64,000 bases of DNA, taken from positions 1 through 64,000 of the forward strand of contig NZ_WIAD01000014.1 in the NCBI RefSeq assembly GCF_009618275.1, given 5' to 3'. Position numbers and translations under genes: made by a program. Of this stretch, positions 45,960 to 55,010 are shown piece after piece (position 1 is the stretch's first letter; the number at the start of each line of letters is the position of its first letter). The DNA is from Roseimaritima sediminicola (GTDB lineage: Bacteria > Planctomycetota > Planctomycetia > Pirellulales > Pirellulaceae). Below the pieces are notes generated by a model, which saw only the letters and a program-made list of their open reading frames with translations, made no database searches and was not told the origin of the DNA.

Positions 45960-47792
45960 ATGGTAGCTTATTTGAAGGTTCGCAGCGGTCCCGAAGCCGG
46001 CAGGCAGTACCCGCTGGATCCGAGCCGCACCATGCACGTCGGACGCGGTAGCAATTGCGAAATCGTGCTATCGGATCCGATCGCTTCGCGCTTCCACGCG
46101 GTGGTCTATTTCGAGGACGACCGCTGGCAGGTCCGCGATACGCGCAGTCGCAACGGCATGCTGGTCAACGGTCAGAAAACCGATCACGCCATGCTGCTGG
46201 ATCAATCGGTCGTCCAGGTCGGTGGCACGGAACTGCAACTGCACGCCCCCGAAGACGAATCCAGTGACGAGCAGGTGCTGTCGCAGACCGTCCAGTTGGA
46301 TCGTCCGATGTCGGACCTGACGCTGGTGGGAGCCGACGTCCATACGGCCACCGCGGCGATGCTGCGGACCGAGACCGGTCACCTGATGGACCTGTACCAG
46401 TTGAGCCTCAGCCTGCTGCAAAGCGCCGACCCCGAAGCGGTATCCAACCTGGCGGTCGAACTGCTGCGCGATCGCACGGGTTCGGACGTGGTGGGATTCC
46501 TGTGGGACAGCGGCAATGGCCGGCTGACTCCGGAGCGTGTTTTCCCGCCCGGCGCTGTCGGCCGCGTACGGCTCAGCCGCAACCTCACGCAGCGCGTCGT
46601 CCAGGACGGCGAGGCGATCTGGATCAAAGAACGTCCCGAAGCGCTCGAAGGCTCCACCTCCAGCGATCAATGGTCCGATGCGATCTGTGTCCCCATGATG
46701 TCCCAGGACACGTCGATGGGCGTGCTGCACCTGTACCGTGAACAGAGTCGTTTTCAGACGGCGGATTTCGAGTTCGCCGTGGCTTCGGGACGCCTGATCG
46801 CGGCCGCGTTGGCCAGCGTCCGCAAGACCCACGCCCTGCAGACCGAACACCGTCGTTTGGCCGATCGCAACGCCCACAGCGACGAACTGATCGGCAACAG
46901 CCGCCCGATGATCAAGCTGAAGGAGAAGATCACCCGCATCGGCCGTGCCAGCGGTTCGATTTTGGTTCGCGGCGAGAGCGGCTCGGGCAAGGAACTGGTT
47001 GCACGGGCCCTACACCGGGCCAGTCCCCGCAGCGAACGCCCGCTGCTGAGCGTGAACTGCGCGGCGATCCCGCGGGACTTGATGGAGAGCCAATTGTTCG
47101 GCCATCGCAAAGGAGCCTTCACCGGCGCGGACGCCGATCACACCGGCTGGTTCGAGCAAGCGCACACCGGAACGCTGTTTCTTGACGAGATCGGCGAGCT
47201 GACCCTGGACGGCCAAGCCAAGCTGTTGCGGATTCTGGAAGGCCACCCGTTCCTGCCGGTCGGCGGGGTCAAGGAAGTGAACGTCGACGTCCGTGTGATC
47301 GCGGCCACCAACCGCGACTTGGCCGAGTTCGTACGGGAACGCAAGTTCCGCGAAGACCTGTACTACCGGCTGAGCGTGTTTGAGTTGATCGTGCCGCCAC
47401 TGCGCGATCGGGGCGATGATATCGCGATGCTGCTGGACCACTTCCTGGAGCATTTTCGCCGCCAGCACGGTCGCCCCAATCTCCAGCTGGACAGCGTCGC
47501 CCGCGAGCATCTGCTGCAGTACCCCTGGCCGGGCAACGTCCGGCAGCTGCGCAACGTCATCGACAGCGCGGTCGTCATGGCCGAAGATCCGATGATCGAG
47601 CTCGAGGACCTCGGGCTCCGCGACGCCGGCGTCAGCGCACTGGACACCCTGCGGATCGACCTCTGGGAGAAACGGCTGATCCGCAAAGCCATCAAGCGGA
47701 CGCAGGGCAGCATTCCCGAAGCGGCGAAGCTGCTGGGGATCAGCCGAGCGACGGCCTATCGCAAGATTGCCGAATACGAAATCGACCGCTGA
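45960..47792 (+). CDS. Sigma-54-dependent activator with FHA and GAF domains
   Basis: The product is 610 residues. FHA domain at about 20-95 (MHVGRGSNCEIVLSDPIASR); GAF at about 135-290; AAA+ at about 305-545 with Walker A GESGSGKE (338-345), GAFTGA (385-390) and Walker B (GTLFLDEIGEL); Fis-type HTH at 586-610 (AAKLLGISRATAYRK). GAFTGA shows it can contact sigma-54. FHA suggests control through a phosphothreonine partner. It lies alone, with a GTAACCGAAG-type repeat array beginning 9 nt after its stop. Targets are unknown. Confidence 0.95.
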   Translation: MVAYLKVRSGPEAGRQYPLDPSRTMHVGRGSNCEIVLSDPIASRFHAVVYFEDDRWQVRDTRSRNGMLVNGQKTDHAMLLDQSVVQVGGTELQLHAPEDESSDEQVLSQTVQLDRPMSDLTLVGADVHTATAAMLRTETGHLMDLYQLSLSLLQSADPEAVSNLAVELLRDRTGSDVVGFLWDSGNGRLTPERVFPPGAVGRVRLSRNLTQRVVQDGEAIWIKERPEALEGSTSSDQWSDAICVPMMSQDTSMGVLHLYREQSRFQTADFEFAVASGRLIAAALASVRKTHALQTEHRRLADRNAHSDELIGNSRPMIKLKEKITRIGRASGSILVRGESGSGKELVARALHRASPRSERPLLSVNCAAIPRDLMESQLFGHRKGAFTGADADHTGWFEQAHTGTLFLDEIGELTLDGQAKLLRILEGHPFLPVGGVKEVNVDVRVIAATNRDLAEFVRERKFREDLYYRLSVFELIVPPLRDRGDDIAMLLDHFLEHFRRQHGRPNLQLDSVAREHLLQYPWPGNVRQLRNVIDSAVVMAEDPMIELEDLGLRDAGVSALDTLRIDLWEKRLIRKAIKRTQGSIPEAAKLLGISRATAYRKIAEYEIDR

Positions 47793-47800
47793 CCGCCCCC

Positions 47801-47940
47801 CGTAACCGAAGGCGCCAGACAGTGTCGCCTTTCGCTCCGCCGAAAGTAGCCCTCCGTAGCCGAAGGCGGTAGACAGTGTCGCCTTTCGCTCCGCCGAAAG
47901 TAGCCTCCGTAGCCGAAGGCGGTGGACTTTGGACGAGAGA
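47801..47940 (+). repeat. Tandem ~54-bp repeat (2.6 units), GTAGCTGAAG-related
   Basis: Units begin at 47801, 47855 and 47908 and contain CGTAGCCGAAGGCGGTAGAC and CCTTTCGCTCCGCCGAAAG (a hairpin). The third unit ends GGACTTTGGACG. The start of each unit resembles GTAGCTGAAGTCGCCAGAC, found after other stop codons. The array begins 9 nt after the activator gene. Confidence 0.8.
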
Positions 47941-47947
47941 GACTTCG

Positions 47948-48915
47948 CCCCAAGGGGGCAACCCTATGTCAGCCCAGGGCAACGCCCTGGGTAATCCCGC
48001 ACAACACCGATCTCCAGCCCCAAGGGGGCGGCCCTAACACCAGACCGCCGGCACACCGCACCAAACACCCCCAAACATTCACCACGAAAACGTCCAAACA
48101 ACCCCGGCCCTGACCCCACACGCAACTAGGGCCGCCCCCTTGGGGCTTGCGGTGAACGACATACCAAAACCCAGGGCGTTGCCCTGGGCTGACGTACGGC
48201 CGGCCCGTTGGGCCTGGATACCGCGACCGTCGGCGACGCCGAAACCGTTGGGCCGCGTGGCCGTTGGCGACGCCGGGACCGTTGGGCGTCGTCGCCGCGT
48301 TGTACGCGGTGTGCACCCTCGTCCAACACCAAATTCACCACACGTCAACACATCGACGCGTACCGCGCCGACCGGTCCGCCCCAAGGGGGCAACCTTATG
48401 TCAGTCCAGGGCAACGCCCTGGGTAATCCGGCACAACATTGATCTCCAGCCCCAGGGGGGAGGTCCTAGCATCAGACCGCCGGCACACCGCACCACCCCC
48501 CCCAAACATTCACCACGAAAACGTCCAAACAACCCCGGCCCTGACCCCACACGCAACTAGGGCCGCCCCCTTGGGGCTTGCGATGAACGACATACCAACC
48601 TCCAGGGCGTTGCCCTGGGCTGACGTACGGCCGGCCCGTTGGGCCTGGATACCGCGACCGTCGGCGATGCCGCGACCGTCGGCGATGCCGCGACCGTCGG
48701 CGACGCCATGACCGTCGGCGACGCCATGACCGTCGGCGACGCCGGGACCGTTGGGCGTCGTGGCCGTTGGGCGTCGTCGCCGCGTTGTACGCGGTGTGCA
48801 TCCTCGTCCAACACCAAATTCACCACGCGTCAACACATCGGCGCGTACCGCGACGACTGGTCCGCCCCAAGGGGGTAACCCTATGTCAGCCCAGGGCGTT
48901 GCCCTGAGCTGACTT
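47948..48915. repeat. Noncoding tandem repeat (432- and 485-bp units) with nested inverted repeats
   Basis: Two head-to-tail copies start at 47948 and 48380, and a truncated third starts at 48865. In copy 1 a perfect 24-bp inverted pair (47968-47991 with 48170-48193) encloses a perfect 21-bp pair (48016-48036 with 48127-48147). Copy 2 has mutations in the inner left arm and carries an 18-bp tandem run (GACCGTCGGCGAYGCC type) at about 48655-48750. No protein-like reading frame is found. It fills most of the 47793-49046 gap. Confidence 0.9.
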
Positions 48916-49007
48916 AGGACCGGCCGCTTGAACCTGCTACCCCCCAGGCGTCGCCTGAGTTTTCGCAACAGCAACCGGCGCGTCCGCTGATCTCGACTCT
49001 CAGCGTT

Positions 49008-49031
49008 CCAAGCGCTGGCGAATTCAGCTAC
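49008..49031 (-). repeat. Divergent GTAGCTGAAG element downstream of the DUF502 gene
   Basis: On the minus strand it reads GTAGCTGAATTCGCCAGCGC. It lies about 16 nt beyond the stop of the 49047 gene in the same orientation. Confidence 0.75.
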
Positions 49032-49046
49032 GCCCCATCGCAACCA

Positions 49047-50000
49047 CTAACCCTCATCCGGCGGCGTCGTGGGCAGGTTCAGCTGCAGCCGTCCCTGCCC
49101 GCCGACCTGCTGGTTGCTGGGCACGACCACACCACAGCTGACCACGAACTGGATTGCCTGGTCGATCGTCAGGTCCAGATCGACCGCCTCGCTTTTTCGC
49201 ACCGTGATCGTGAACCCGGTCATCGGCATCGGCGAGGTGGGCATCAACACGCTCAGGACCGGTTCGTTGGCCGCGGCCGTGATGTCGGCCATGGAATTAC
49301 CGGTCACGAAGCCGACCGACCACATGCCCTTGCGCGGATACTCCACCGCCACCACTCGGTTGAATTCGATGTCTCGATCGCTGAACACAAAATCGGTGAC
49401 CTGTTTGACCGATCCGTAGACGTTGCTGATCACCGGCAGGCGACTAATAAAGCCGTCGAACATATTCACCAGCCAGCGGCCGATGCCGTGGGTGAATAGC
49501 CGCCCGAGGAAGTACAGCACGACCAGGAAGACGATCAGAAAGATCGGCACCACCATGTACCGCGGCAGGTAACGCAATTCGACGTAGCGGTGCCAGTAGG
49601 CGTTGGCGGTCGCCGGCGCCGGCTGGTAGGGCCCCAATCGTTCGAGATTGCTGTTCACATACTGAACGACCTCCGAGGGCAAGAAACGCTTGCCGGTCGG
49701 ATCCGGAATGTACTTTTGGCCGTCGGCATAAAACCCGGCCGACAGATCCCCGGGCTGGACCGGCTCGTAGCCCTCGGGCGGCACGGTCAGCGACTCGCTC
49801 ATCGCCAGCACCACCGCGTAACGGATCCCGGCCTCCATGGGCCGCAGGATGTAGCTTTCGATCGCGTTCCAAGCCCAGATGAACAGCACCAATGTCAGCA
49901 ACGGGGGCATGACGACACCCAAACCGCGCAGGATGGCACGCCGAACAGGGCTCGCGTCCGGCTTGGGCTCGGGCGGCGTGGCGCTATGCACTGGAGTCAT
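49047..50000 (-). CDS. DUF502 family membrane protein
   Basis: The product is 317 residues. The DUF502 family pattern is seen: an N-terminal helix (GLGVVMPPLLTLVLFIWAWN), then a second helix near residues 155-175 and the motif GFISRLPVISNVYGSVKQVT. Further residues match the conserved MPTSPMPMTGFTITVRKSEA. The protein is an inner-membrane protein of unknown function. It follows comF by 19 nt, so the 64-residue gene, comF and this gene likely form an operon. Confidence 0.88.
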   Translation of the reverse strand: MTPVHSATPPEPKPDASPVRRAILRGLGVVMPPLLTLVLFIWAWNAIESYILRPMEAGIRYAVVLAMSESLTVPPEGYEPVQPGDLSAGFYADGQKYIPDPTGKRFLPSEVVQYVNSNLERLGPYQPAPATANAYWHRYVELRYLPRYMVVPIFLIVFLVVLYFLGRLFTHGIGRWLVNMFDGFISRLPVISNVYGSVKQVTDFVFSDRDIEFNRVVAVEYPRKGMWSVGFVTGNSMADITAAANEPVLSVLMPTSPMPMTGFTITVRKSEAVDLDLTIDQAIQFVVSCGVVVPSNQQVGGQGRLQLNLPTTPPDEG

Positions 50001-50019
50001 CGCTTTTGGATCATTCTGG

Positions 50020-50889
50020 TTATGCGGGGGAGCGGGAGCCGGTTGCTCGGGCGAGCACGACCATGGTCACTTCGGTGGCGCCGGCTTGTCGCAAGGCGCC
50101 GGCCGCGGCATTGGCCGTGGCCCCGGTCGTCAGGACATCGTCTACCAACAATACGTGTTTGCCCCGGGGTGAAAAGCCCGTCAACGAGAAAACATAGCCC
50201 GTATTTACCGCAAAGGAACCATCCACGTTCTCGCGTCGCTGTGCGGGGCTGAGCATGCCCTGCTTGCGGGTGTGCCGGATGCGGCGAAGCAGGGGGCGAG
50301 TGGCGACCGCTAGCGACCGGCCCAGGGTTTCGGCGATCACCTGAGAAGGCGTGCCGCGACGCTTCAGCCGGCGCCGCCAATGCGAGGGGACGGGGCAGAC
50401 ACAGTCGATCCCCAACTGCCCGAGAGCGGCCCCGTGATGCTGGGCCAACAGGGCGGCCAGCGTCTTGGCAACGACCCGACGCGACGGCTGCTTGGCAAGA
50501 ATCACCGCCTCTTTCAAGACGCCTCGATAAGCCCCGAGAGCAAAGGTTCTGGCGAACCGCAGCGGCTGTTTGCGGCAGTGTACGCATCGAGGCTGCGAGC
50601 CGTCATCGGCCTGCATGCCGTTGCTGACCACCGGCAGCGGCATCGCACAGCGAGGACAAGTGCGAGCCGGCTGGCAAGCCGCCAGACGCGTGCGACAGCG
50701 AGAACACAACGCTCGAGCCGGCGGAGGCGTTTCCGCTCCGCAAAACACACAGGACATGGGCAGGATCGCCGCAAGCGTCCAGTGCCCAACCCGCTGCAGC
50801 CGGCAGGCAGCCTGCCGCAACCGGTCCCGCTGCTGCAGCCAGTGCTGCTGCTGCCACCAGTGCTGCGCCGCGTCCCCACCGCGAGGCAT
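50020..50889 (-). CDS. comF: ComF family phosphoribosyltransferase-like protein
   Basis: The product is 289 residues. Zinc-ribbon motifs lie at MSCVFCGAETPPPARALCSR and CPRCAMPLP, then CVHCRKQPLRF. A PRPP-binding motif LLVDDVLTTGATANA lies near residues 246-260. ComF homologues function in DNA uptake or in bacteria without competence have unknown roles. The start overlaps the stop of the upstream 64-residue gene by 1 nt (TAATG). The long N-terminal part is Gln/Trp rich. Confidence 0.92.
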   Translation of the reverse strand: MPRGGDAAQHWWQQQHWLQQRDRLRQAACRLQRVGHWTLAAILPMSCVFCGAETPPPARALCSRCRTRLAACQPARTCPRCAMPLPVVSNGMQADDGSQPRCVHCRKQPLRFARTFALGAYRGVLKEAVILAKQPSRRVVAKTLAALLAQHHGAALGQLGIDCVCPVPSHWRRRLKRRGTPSQVIAETLGRSLAVATRPLLRRIRHTRKQGMLSPAQRRENVDGSFAVNTGYVFSLTGFSPRGKHVLLVDDVLTTGATANAAAGALRQAGATEVTMVVLARATGSRSPA

Positions 50890-51083
50890 TAGCGCCGCAG
50901 GCTTTTCTTCAATGAGCGTTGCGTAATAAAGCGAGCCTGTTTCTTTTCCAATACCGCCAACTGGCCATCAAACCAAGCGTCCAGATGCTGGATCGACTCA
51001 GGCAAACGACGAGTCAGTTCTTCCCAGTGCTGGCCATCGGGCCGAGGCACCGCAGGGGTCCGATTATCAGATGATGTAGTCAT
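50889..51083 (-). CDS. Small protein coupled to comF
   Basis: The product is 64 residues, MTTSSDNRTPAVPRPDGQHW at the start, then helical with LTRRLPESIQHLDAWFDGQL and a basic end (RFITQRSLKKSLRR). GGAG lies 8 nt upstream of the ATG at 51083. Its stop overlaps the comF start by 1 nt, which supports translation coupling. It is of unknown function. Confidence 0.7.
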   Translation of the reverse strand: MTTSSDNRTPAVPRPDGQHWEELTRRLPESIQHLDAWFDGQLAVLEKKQARFITQRSLKKSLRR

Positions 51084-51644
51084 GGGAGAGACTCCGCTAG
51101 CACTCCATTGCAGGTTGATAAACAAAAGCCGATTGCGGCCAGATTTGGTCTTCACACCCCGAAGACCCATTTCGCTTGATTCAGGTTCAATGCAATCGGT
51201 GCGCCGCACCGCGACGACACGTCCGGAAAAAGCTCCTAAGTCGCTTGCAGGAAAAGGGTTAGAAATAAAACACGCTTTTTTTGCTTTGACGACAAGCGAT
51301 GCGTGAACGCGACAGCGTTGTCTCATTCTGCCATCACTGACTGCCAAAGTGCCGCCGGAAATGGCCGTTTGCATGGATAGCACGCCGTTAACGCGCCTCT
51401 AGCGCCCGGTCATTCCCCCTTAATTGTACTTCGGCAAACGAGCTTGCCTACCTGGAGCAGCAACAAAATCTTTGGCACTTTCCACATGTGGGGGGCTGCG
51501 ATCACCGTACCGGGTTGTCGGTACCTGCCGTCGGTGCTGGGCTGTCGCCGATCTCGCCAGAGAATGGATGAAAGCGGCGAAAAAGCCCAAACAACTGGCG
51601 ACTTCAGCGACGGCCAGACCCTGAAATCTGATGCTGACGCAGCC
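51084..51644. other. Intergenic region, probable promoter of the comF operon
   Basis: This 560-base gap shows no convincing gene. An A/T-rich stretch (around 51262-51290, with TTTTTTTGCTTTG) lies upstream of the comF operon and may hold its promoter. A divergent GTAGCTGAAG element lies at 51592-51611. Confidence 0.4.
51592..51611 (-). repeat. GTAGCTGAAG-type element downstream of a small gene
   Basis: On the minus strand it reads GTCGCTGAAGTCGCCAGTTG, a variant of the GTAGCTGAAGTCGCC consensus. It lies about 33 nt beyond the stop of the 36-residue gene at 51645 in the same orientation. Confidence 0.7.
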
Positions 51645-51755
51645 CTAGCTTCCGAAGACCATTTTGTAGGCAAGGTAGATGGCAACTGCGGCCAGGATCA
51701 GCAGGAACGTCTGCCGTTCCTGGCGTCGCATTTGTCGTCGGCGCGATTCGTCCAT
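51645..51755 (-). CDS. Possible 36-residue membrane peptide
   Basis: The frame encodes a basic N-terminus (MDESRRRQMRRQERQ), a hydrophobic helix (TFLLILAAVAIYLAYKMVF) and a stop. It lies 15 nt after the stop of the coiled-coil gene, on the same strand. Its signal-anchor layout and the element after its stop support a real gene. No known family is recognised and the ribosome site is weak. Confidence 0.45.
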   Translation of the reverse strand: MDESRRRQMRRQERQTFLLILAAVAIYLAYKMVFGS

Positions 51756-51770
51756 GGTGCGGGAACTGCC

Positions 51771-53432
51771 TCAGCTGCCTTCGCGCAGCAGATCCAGATA
51801 CTGCTGGGCGTGTTCTCGTTCGGTCCGCGGCAGCGAAGCGTTTTCCACCGGATCGCTTTCTTCGGACAAGGCTCCGCGAACGGTCTCTTGCAGCTCCTCG
51901 CGTGAGACTCCCTTCTTGTTGCGGCCCCCGGCCACGCCGGCGATGATGGCTCGGCCCTTCTGGGCCTGGCCGCGAACCTGAGATTCGTAGGTGTTGGTGT
52001 CGTCTTCGGCTTCGGGGCGTTCGCCCTGTCCGGCACCGCGGCCCAGGCCGTTACCGGGTTGCTCGCCGAACTGGTTCCCCATGCCGCCACCTTGGCAACT
52101 GGGACAGCCGCCGCCCTGACACTGCTGGCACCGCATCTGGTCCTTGGCCTGCCCCAGTTCTTCCATGGCCGCGTCCAATTCTTCCAGCTCTTCGAGTTCC
52201 TGCTGCATCTCGCCCAGCTCATCAGCCAGGCTTTCCATGGCTTCGGCGGCGGATTGCGAGTCGCCGTTCTGCATCGCGTCGGCCGCCTGTCCCATGCTTT
52301 CGGCCATCTGCTTCATGCGATCCATCTGCTCCTGCTTGGCCTGCATCTGGTTCAGTTTCTTCTGCAGCTCGTCGGCGTCGCCATTGCGTCCTTCGCGTTT
52401 GGCCTTTTCGATTTGCCGCTGCAGCTCCTGCTTGGCCTGCTCGTGTTTGCGGACCATGTCTTCCATTTTTTCCTTCATCTGCTGGACCTGTTCGCCCAGC
52501 TGTTTCTTTTCCGCTTCGCTCAGCTCACCGCGCCGCATTTTTTCGGCCAGCTCGTTGATCGCTTTCTGGGCAGTCGAAAAATCGCCTTTTTCCAGCGATT
52601 TAGCGACTTTCTCGGCCGGTCCTTTGCGCATGTCGCCGCTCAGGTCCGAGAGGCTCTTGCGCATCTGGTCGGGCGACCCCAAGCGTTCGCGGCGTTCTTC
52701 CAGCGACTTCTTCAGGTCGTTCAGGGCGATCATGGCGTCTTTGCGATCGACGTTTTCCTTCTTGATCACGTCGTCGACTTTGCGTTCCAGTTTATTGAAC
52801 AGGTCTTCGGCATCAGCCAAGCCCTTTTCCTTGGCTTGATCGCGGGCGTTCTGGATCTTGCGTTTGAGGATCTTAGCCGAGCGTTTCACCTGTTCGGCTT
52901 CCTGTTTGGCCGCCAGAGCGGCGCTGGCGTCGACTTCGTTTTCCCGCGTGGCGTTGGGAATGAACACCAGGATGGCCAGCATGGCCACGGGGATCAGCGG
53001 CAACAGGCCCAGACGAGCGGGCTGCAGACGAAACCGCTGGCCGATTTCCAACTGGGCCGCTCGCCGCTGGGCATCGGCGATCAACGCCTGACCGGCTTTG
53101 CTGTCGCGGTCGCCGGCGGTCAACGAAAGCGAACTGCTGAGCCGTTCGCGAAGCTGAAATCGACGATCCACCTCGGTGGCAGCTTCGGTCAACGAAGGCC
53201 CCCGCCACCAGGTCCAAACCGCCGCGGCCAACACCCCGGCCGCCACCGCCGCGGCCGTCCAGCCCCAGTACCAGTGGACCGAATCGATCGACAAGGCCCA
53301 GATCTTGGGAACAGCAAAGGCCAGCATGGCCACCATCAGCGAGACGAACAGCGACCACGAAACCACTCGGCCGAAGTGCTGCAGCAATAACCGGCGTCGC
53401 GCTCGAGATACCTGAGTTTCGATTTGGTTCAT
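51771..53432 (-). CDS. Membrane-anchored coiled-coil protein (DUF4175-like)
   Basis: The product is 553 residues. Two helices (about residues 20-45 and 50-70) are followed by a short linker and long charged coiled coil (about 160-440, Lys/Glu/Gln heptads such as KEKMEDMVRKHEQAKQELQR). A CxxC pair (CQQCQGGGCPSC) and a Gly/Asn/Gln-rich end follow. The shape suggests an envelope-spanning or structural protein. DUF4175 similarity is weak. The start at 53432 (MNQIETQ) gives the best N-terminus, though its ribosome site is close; a GTG at 53471 is an alternative. Confidence 0.75.
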   Translation of the reverse strand: MNQIETQVSRARRRLLLQHFGRVVSWSLFVSLMVAMLAFAVPKIWALSIDSVHWYWGWTAAAVAAGVLAAAVWTWWRGPSLTEAATEVDRRFQLRERLSSSLSLTAGDRDSKAGQALIADAQRRAAQLEIGQRFRLQPARLGLLPLIPVAMLAILVFIPNATRENEVDASAALAAKQEAEQVKRSAKILKRKIQNARDQAKEKGLADAEDLFNKLERKVDDVIKKENVDRKDAMIALNDLKKSLEERRERLGSPDQMRKSLSDLSGDMRKGPAEKVAKSLEKGDFSTAQKAINELAEKMRRGELSEAEKKQLGEQVQQMKEKMEDMVRKHEQAKQELQRQIEKAKREGRNGDADELQKKLNQMQAKQEQMDRMKQMAESMGQAADAMQNGDSQSAAEAMESLADELGEMQQELEELEELDAAMEELGQAKDQMRCQQCQGGGCPSCQGGGMGNQFGEQPGNGLGRGAGQGERPEAEDDTNTYESQVRGQAQKGRAIIAGVAGGRNKKGVSREELQETVRGALSEESDPVENASLPRTEREHAQQYLDLLREGS

Positions 53433-53632
53433 GCTCCTGCCGCTCGCAAAAGAAAGGGATCGGAAAATCACCCCGGCGCGGTTAATTCCGGCCGCCCAGC
53501 CCTGTTAGTATAAAGGCCTGAGTAGGGCTCGGGGGGGTAGGAAAACGCCGCCCGCGTTGGTTTTTGCTGGTTTTTACGACACTCGCCACCTTCCAAACGG
53601 CTCTTTCAGAAAGCGGACACGTGCAAAACTCA

Positions 53633-54052
53633 ATGTCGCTGCCCGATCCGGACGCGTTTCCTTGCGACGATGTCGATGTCGTTATCTTCGATGGGCACTG
53701 CGCGTTTTGTCAGTCCCAGGTGCGGAGATTGCATCGCTGGAGCGCCGGTGCAAAGCCGCTGGCCTACCTCTCGTTGCACGATCCGCGGGTGGCCCAGCGG
53801 TATCCGCAGCTGAGCCATGAAGCGCTGATGCAGCAGATGTACGTCGTTTCGGCCGAGGGCACGGCCTACGGCGGCGCCGTGGCGGTGCGTTATTTGTCTC
53901 GCCGCTTGCCGTTGCTGTGGTGGGCCGTGCCCGTGCTGCACCTGCCGGGATCGGCCGGCGTGTGGCGGTGGCTGTACGGTCAAGTCGCCAAGCGGCGCTA
54001 TCGCCTGGCCGGCAAGACCTGCGACGGCGACGCCTGCCGCGTCCATCTGTAG
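53633..54052 (+). CDS. Thiol-disulfide oxidoreductase, DCC family (DUF393)
   Basis: The product is about 139 residues. The DCC signature DGHCAFCQSQV lies near residue 20, followed by the RWSAGAKPLAYLSLHDPR segment. Family members are small redox proteins of unknown partner. The ATG at 53633 or an in-frame GTG at 53621 could start it. It is followed 13 nt after the stop by a GTAGCTGAAG element and then by AGCTCGGCTG repeats. Confidence 0.88.
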   Translation: MSLPDPDAFPCDDVDVVIFDGHCAFCQSQVRRLHRWSAGAKPLAYLSLHDPRVAQRYPQLSHEALMQQMYVVSAEGTAYGGAVAVRYLSRRLPLLWWAVPVLHLPGSAGVWRWLYGQVAKRRYRLAGKTCDGDACRVHL

Positions 54053-54065
54053 AAACCGCAAAGCC

Positions 54066-54090
54066 GTAGCTGAAGTCGCCAGACTTTGGA
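54066..54090 (+). repeat. GTAGCTGAAGTCGCC element after the DCC gene
   Basis: GTAGCTGAAGTCGCCAGACT followed by TTGGA lies 13 nt after the stop codon of the DCC gene and in the same orientation. It is the best full-length copy in the window. Confidence 0.9.
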
Positions 54091-54100
54091 CGCTGTTGCC

Positions 54101-54150
54101 ATCTCGGCTGGGACAGCCGAGCTGCTTTGCTGGGACAGCCGAGCTGCTTT
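54101..54150. repeat. AGCTCGGCTG palindrome copy plus partial copy
   Basis: A copy (TCTCGGCTGGGACAGCCGAG at 54102-54121) is followed by a half copy (TGGGACAGCCGAGC at 54131-54144). It lies between the DCC gene and the convergent secreted-protein gene. Confidence 0.85.
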
Positions 54151-54155
54151 GCTGA

Positions 54156-54839
54156 TCAAGGCGATGCGCCCGGCGGCTCGCCCGCCGCTGGGGGCAGACG
54201 CGGATCGCGGAAGAATTGGCGGTCGTTCAAACGCGGCCGGTGCGGCGTCGATGGATAATGCCCCTCGTAGTAAGGCGGCACCTCATAACCGCTGCCCGGA
54301 ATGCTGGGATACGGGTTGGGGATCCCGCTTCCATAGCCCGGTGGGTTTCCATAGCCCGGTGGGTTTCCATAGCCCGGCGGAACCTCGCCGCCGGAATCAC
54401 CGTCTCCCCGATAGCCACCGTAGCCGACGCCCGGGTAGGGAAAGGGGCCGTAACCGCCCAGCGGACCGAGGCCTGCCAGGGGGGCTCCCCAAGCGGCGTA
54501 GGGCTGGGAATAGGGCCGATACGGGAACCGCCATTCACCATAGGGACGCACTGGGTCGCCCCATTTTTCGACACGATGGTAATTGTCTGCCGAGGGGCCG
54601 AACTGCAGCGAGCTGCGAGCGTGCGTGTATCCGCTGGTGCGAAAGTTCGACACCTGAGGCGCGTAGGCGGCCGCGGGCTGGGCGTACTGTTCGACTCGCT
54701 GGCCGTAGGCGTCGTGCGTGTAGGTAGAGGGCAGGGTCAGCCAGTCGGCGGCCGCAGCCGCGCCGGGAACCAACACCGACAGGCCTGCGAGGACTGCCGT
54801 GGCGAGGCAAAACCGAATCGGACGAGCCATGGAGAACAT
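54156..54839 (-). CDS. Secreted Gly/Pro/Tyr-rich protein
   Basis: The product is 227 residues. An N-terminal signal (RFCLATAVLAGLSVLVPGAA) precedes a low-complexity mature part rich in Pro, Gly and Tyr, with a three-fold GYGNPP repeat near residues 160-180. It resembles planctomycete envelope or adhesion proteins. An ATG at 54830 is an alternative start. No catalytic motif is visible. Confidence 0.6.
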   Translation of the reverse strand: MFSMARPIRFCLATAVLAGLSVLVPGAAAAADWLTLPSTYTHDAYGQRVEQYAQPAAAYAPQVSNFRTSGYTHARSSLQFGPSADNYHRVEKWGDPVRPYGEWRFPYRPYSQPYAAWGAPLAGLGPLGGYGPFPYPGVGYGGYRGDGDSGGEVPPGYGNPPGYGNPPGYGSGIPNPYPSIPGSGYEVPPYYEGHYPSTPHRPRLNDRQFFRDPRLPPAAGEPPGASP

Positions 54840-55010
54840 GGATTCCCAACATAGTTCACGATTTGCGTCCGGGCGGAATCGGGAGAAATTAATTTCCGCG
54901 AACGCCCTCCGCCGGGCAAATCAACCCGTACGATCCGCACCATCATGCTAACCGCACCCCCCAAGCCCGTCGCCCCGACGCAAATGGAATCGATTCCTAA
55001 GAACGATTTC

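Noticed and set aside
47922-49043. Several frames of 60-177 residues within the repeat array.
   Set aside because: They translate repeats in all frames, are rich in Arg, Pro and Gly, and differ between copies, so they are not genes.
51105-51385. N-terminal extension of the 64-residue protein up to 51383.
   Set aside because: The extension has no homology-like pattern, and the ATG at 51083 has a good ribosome site.
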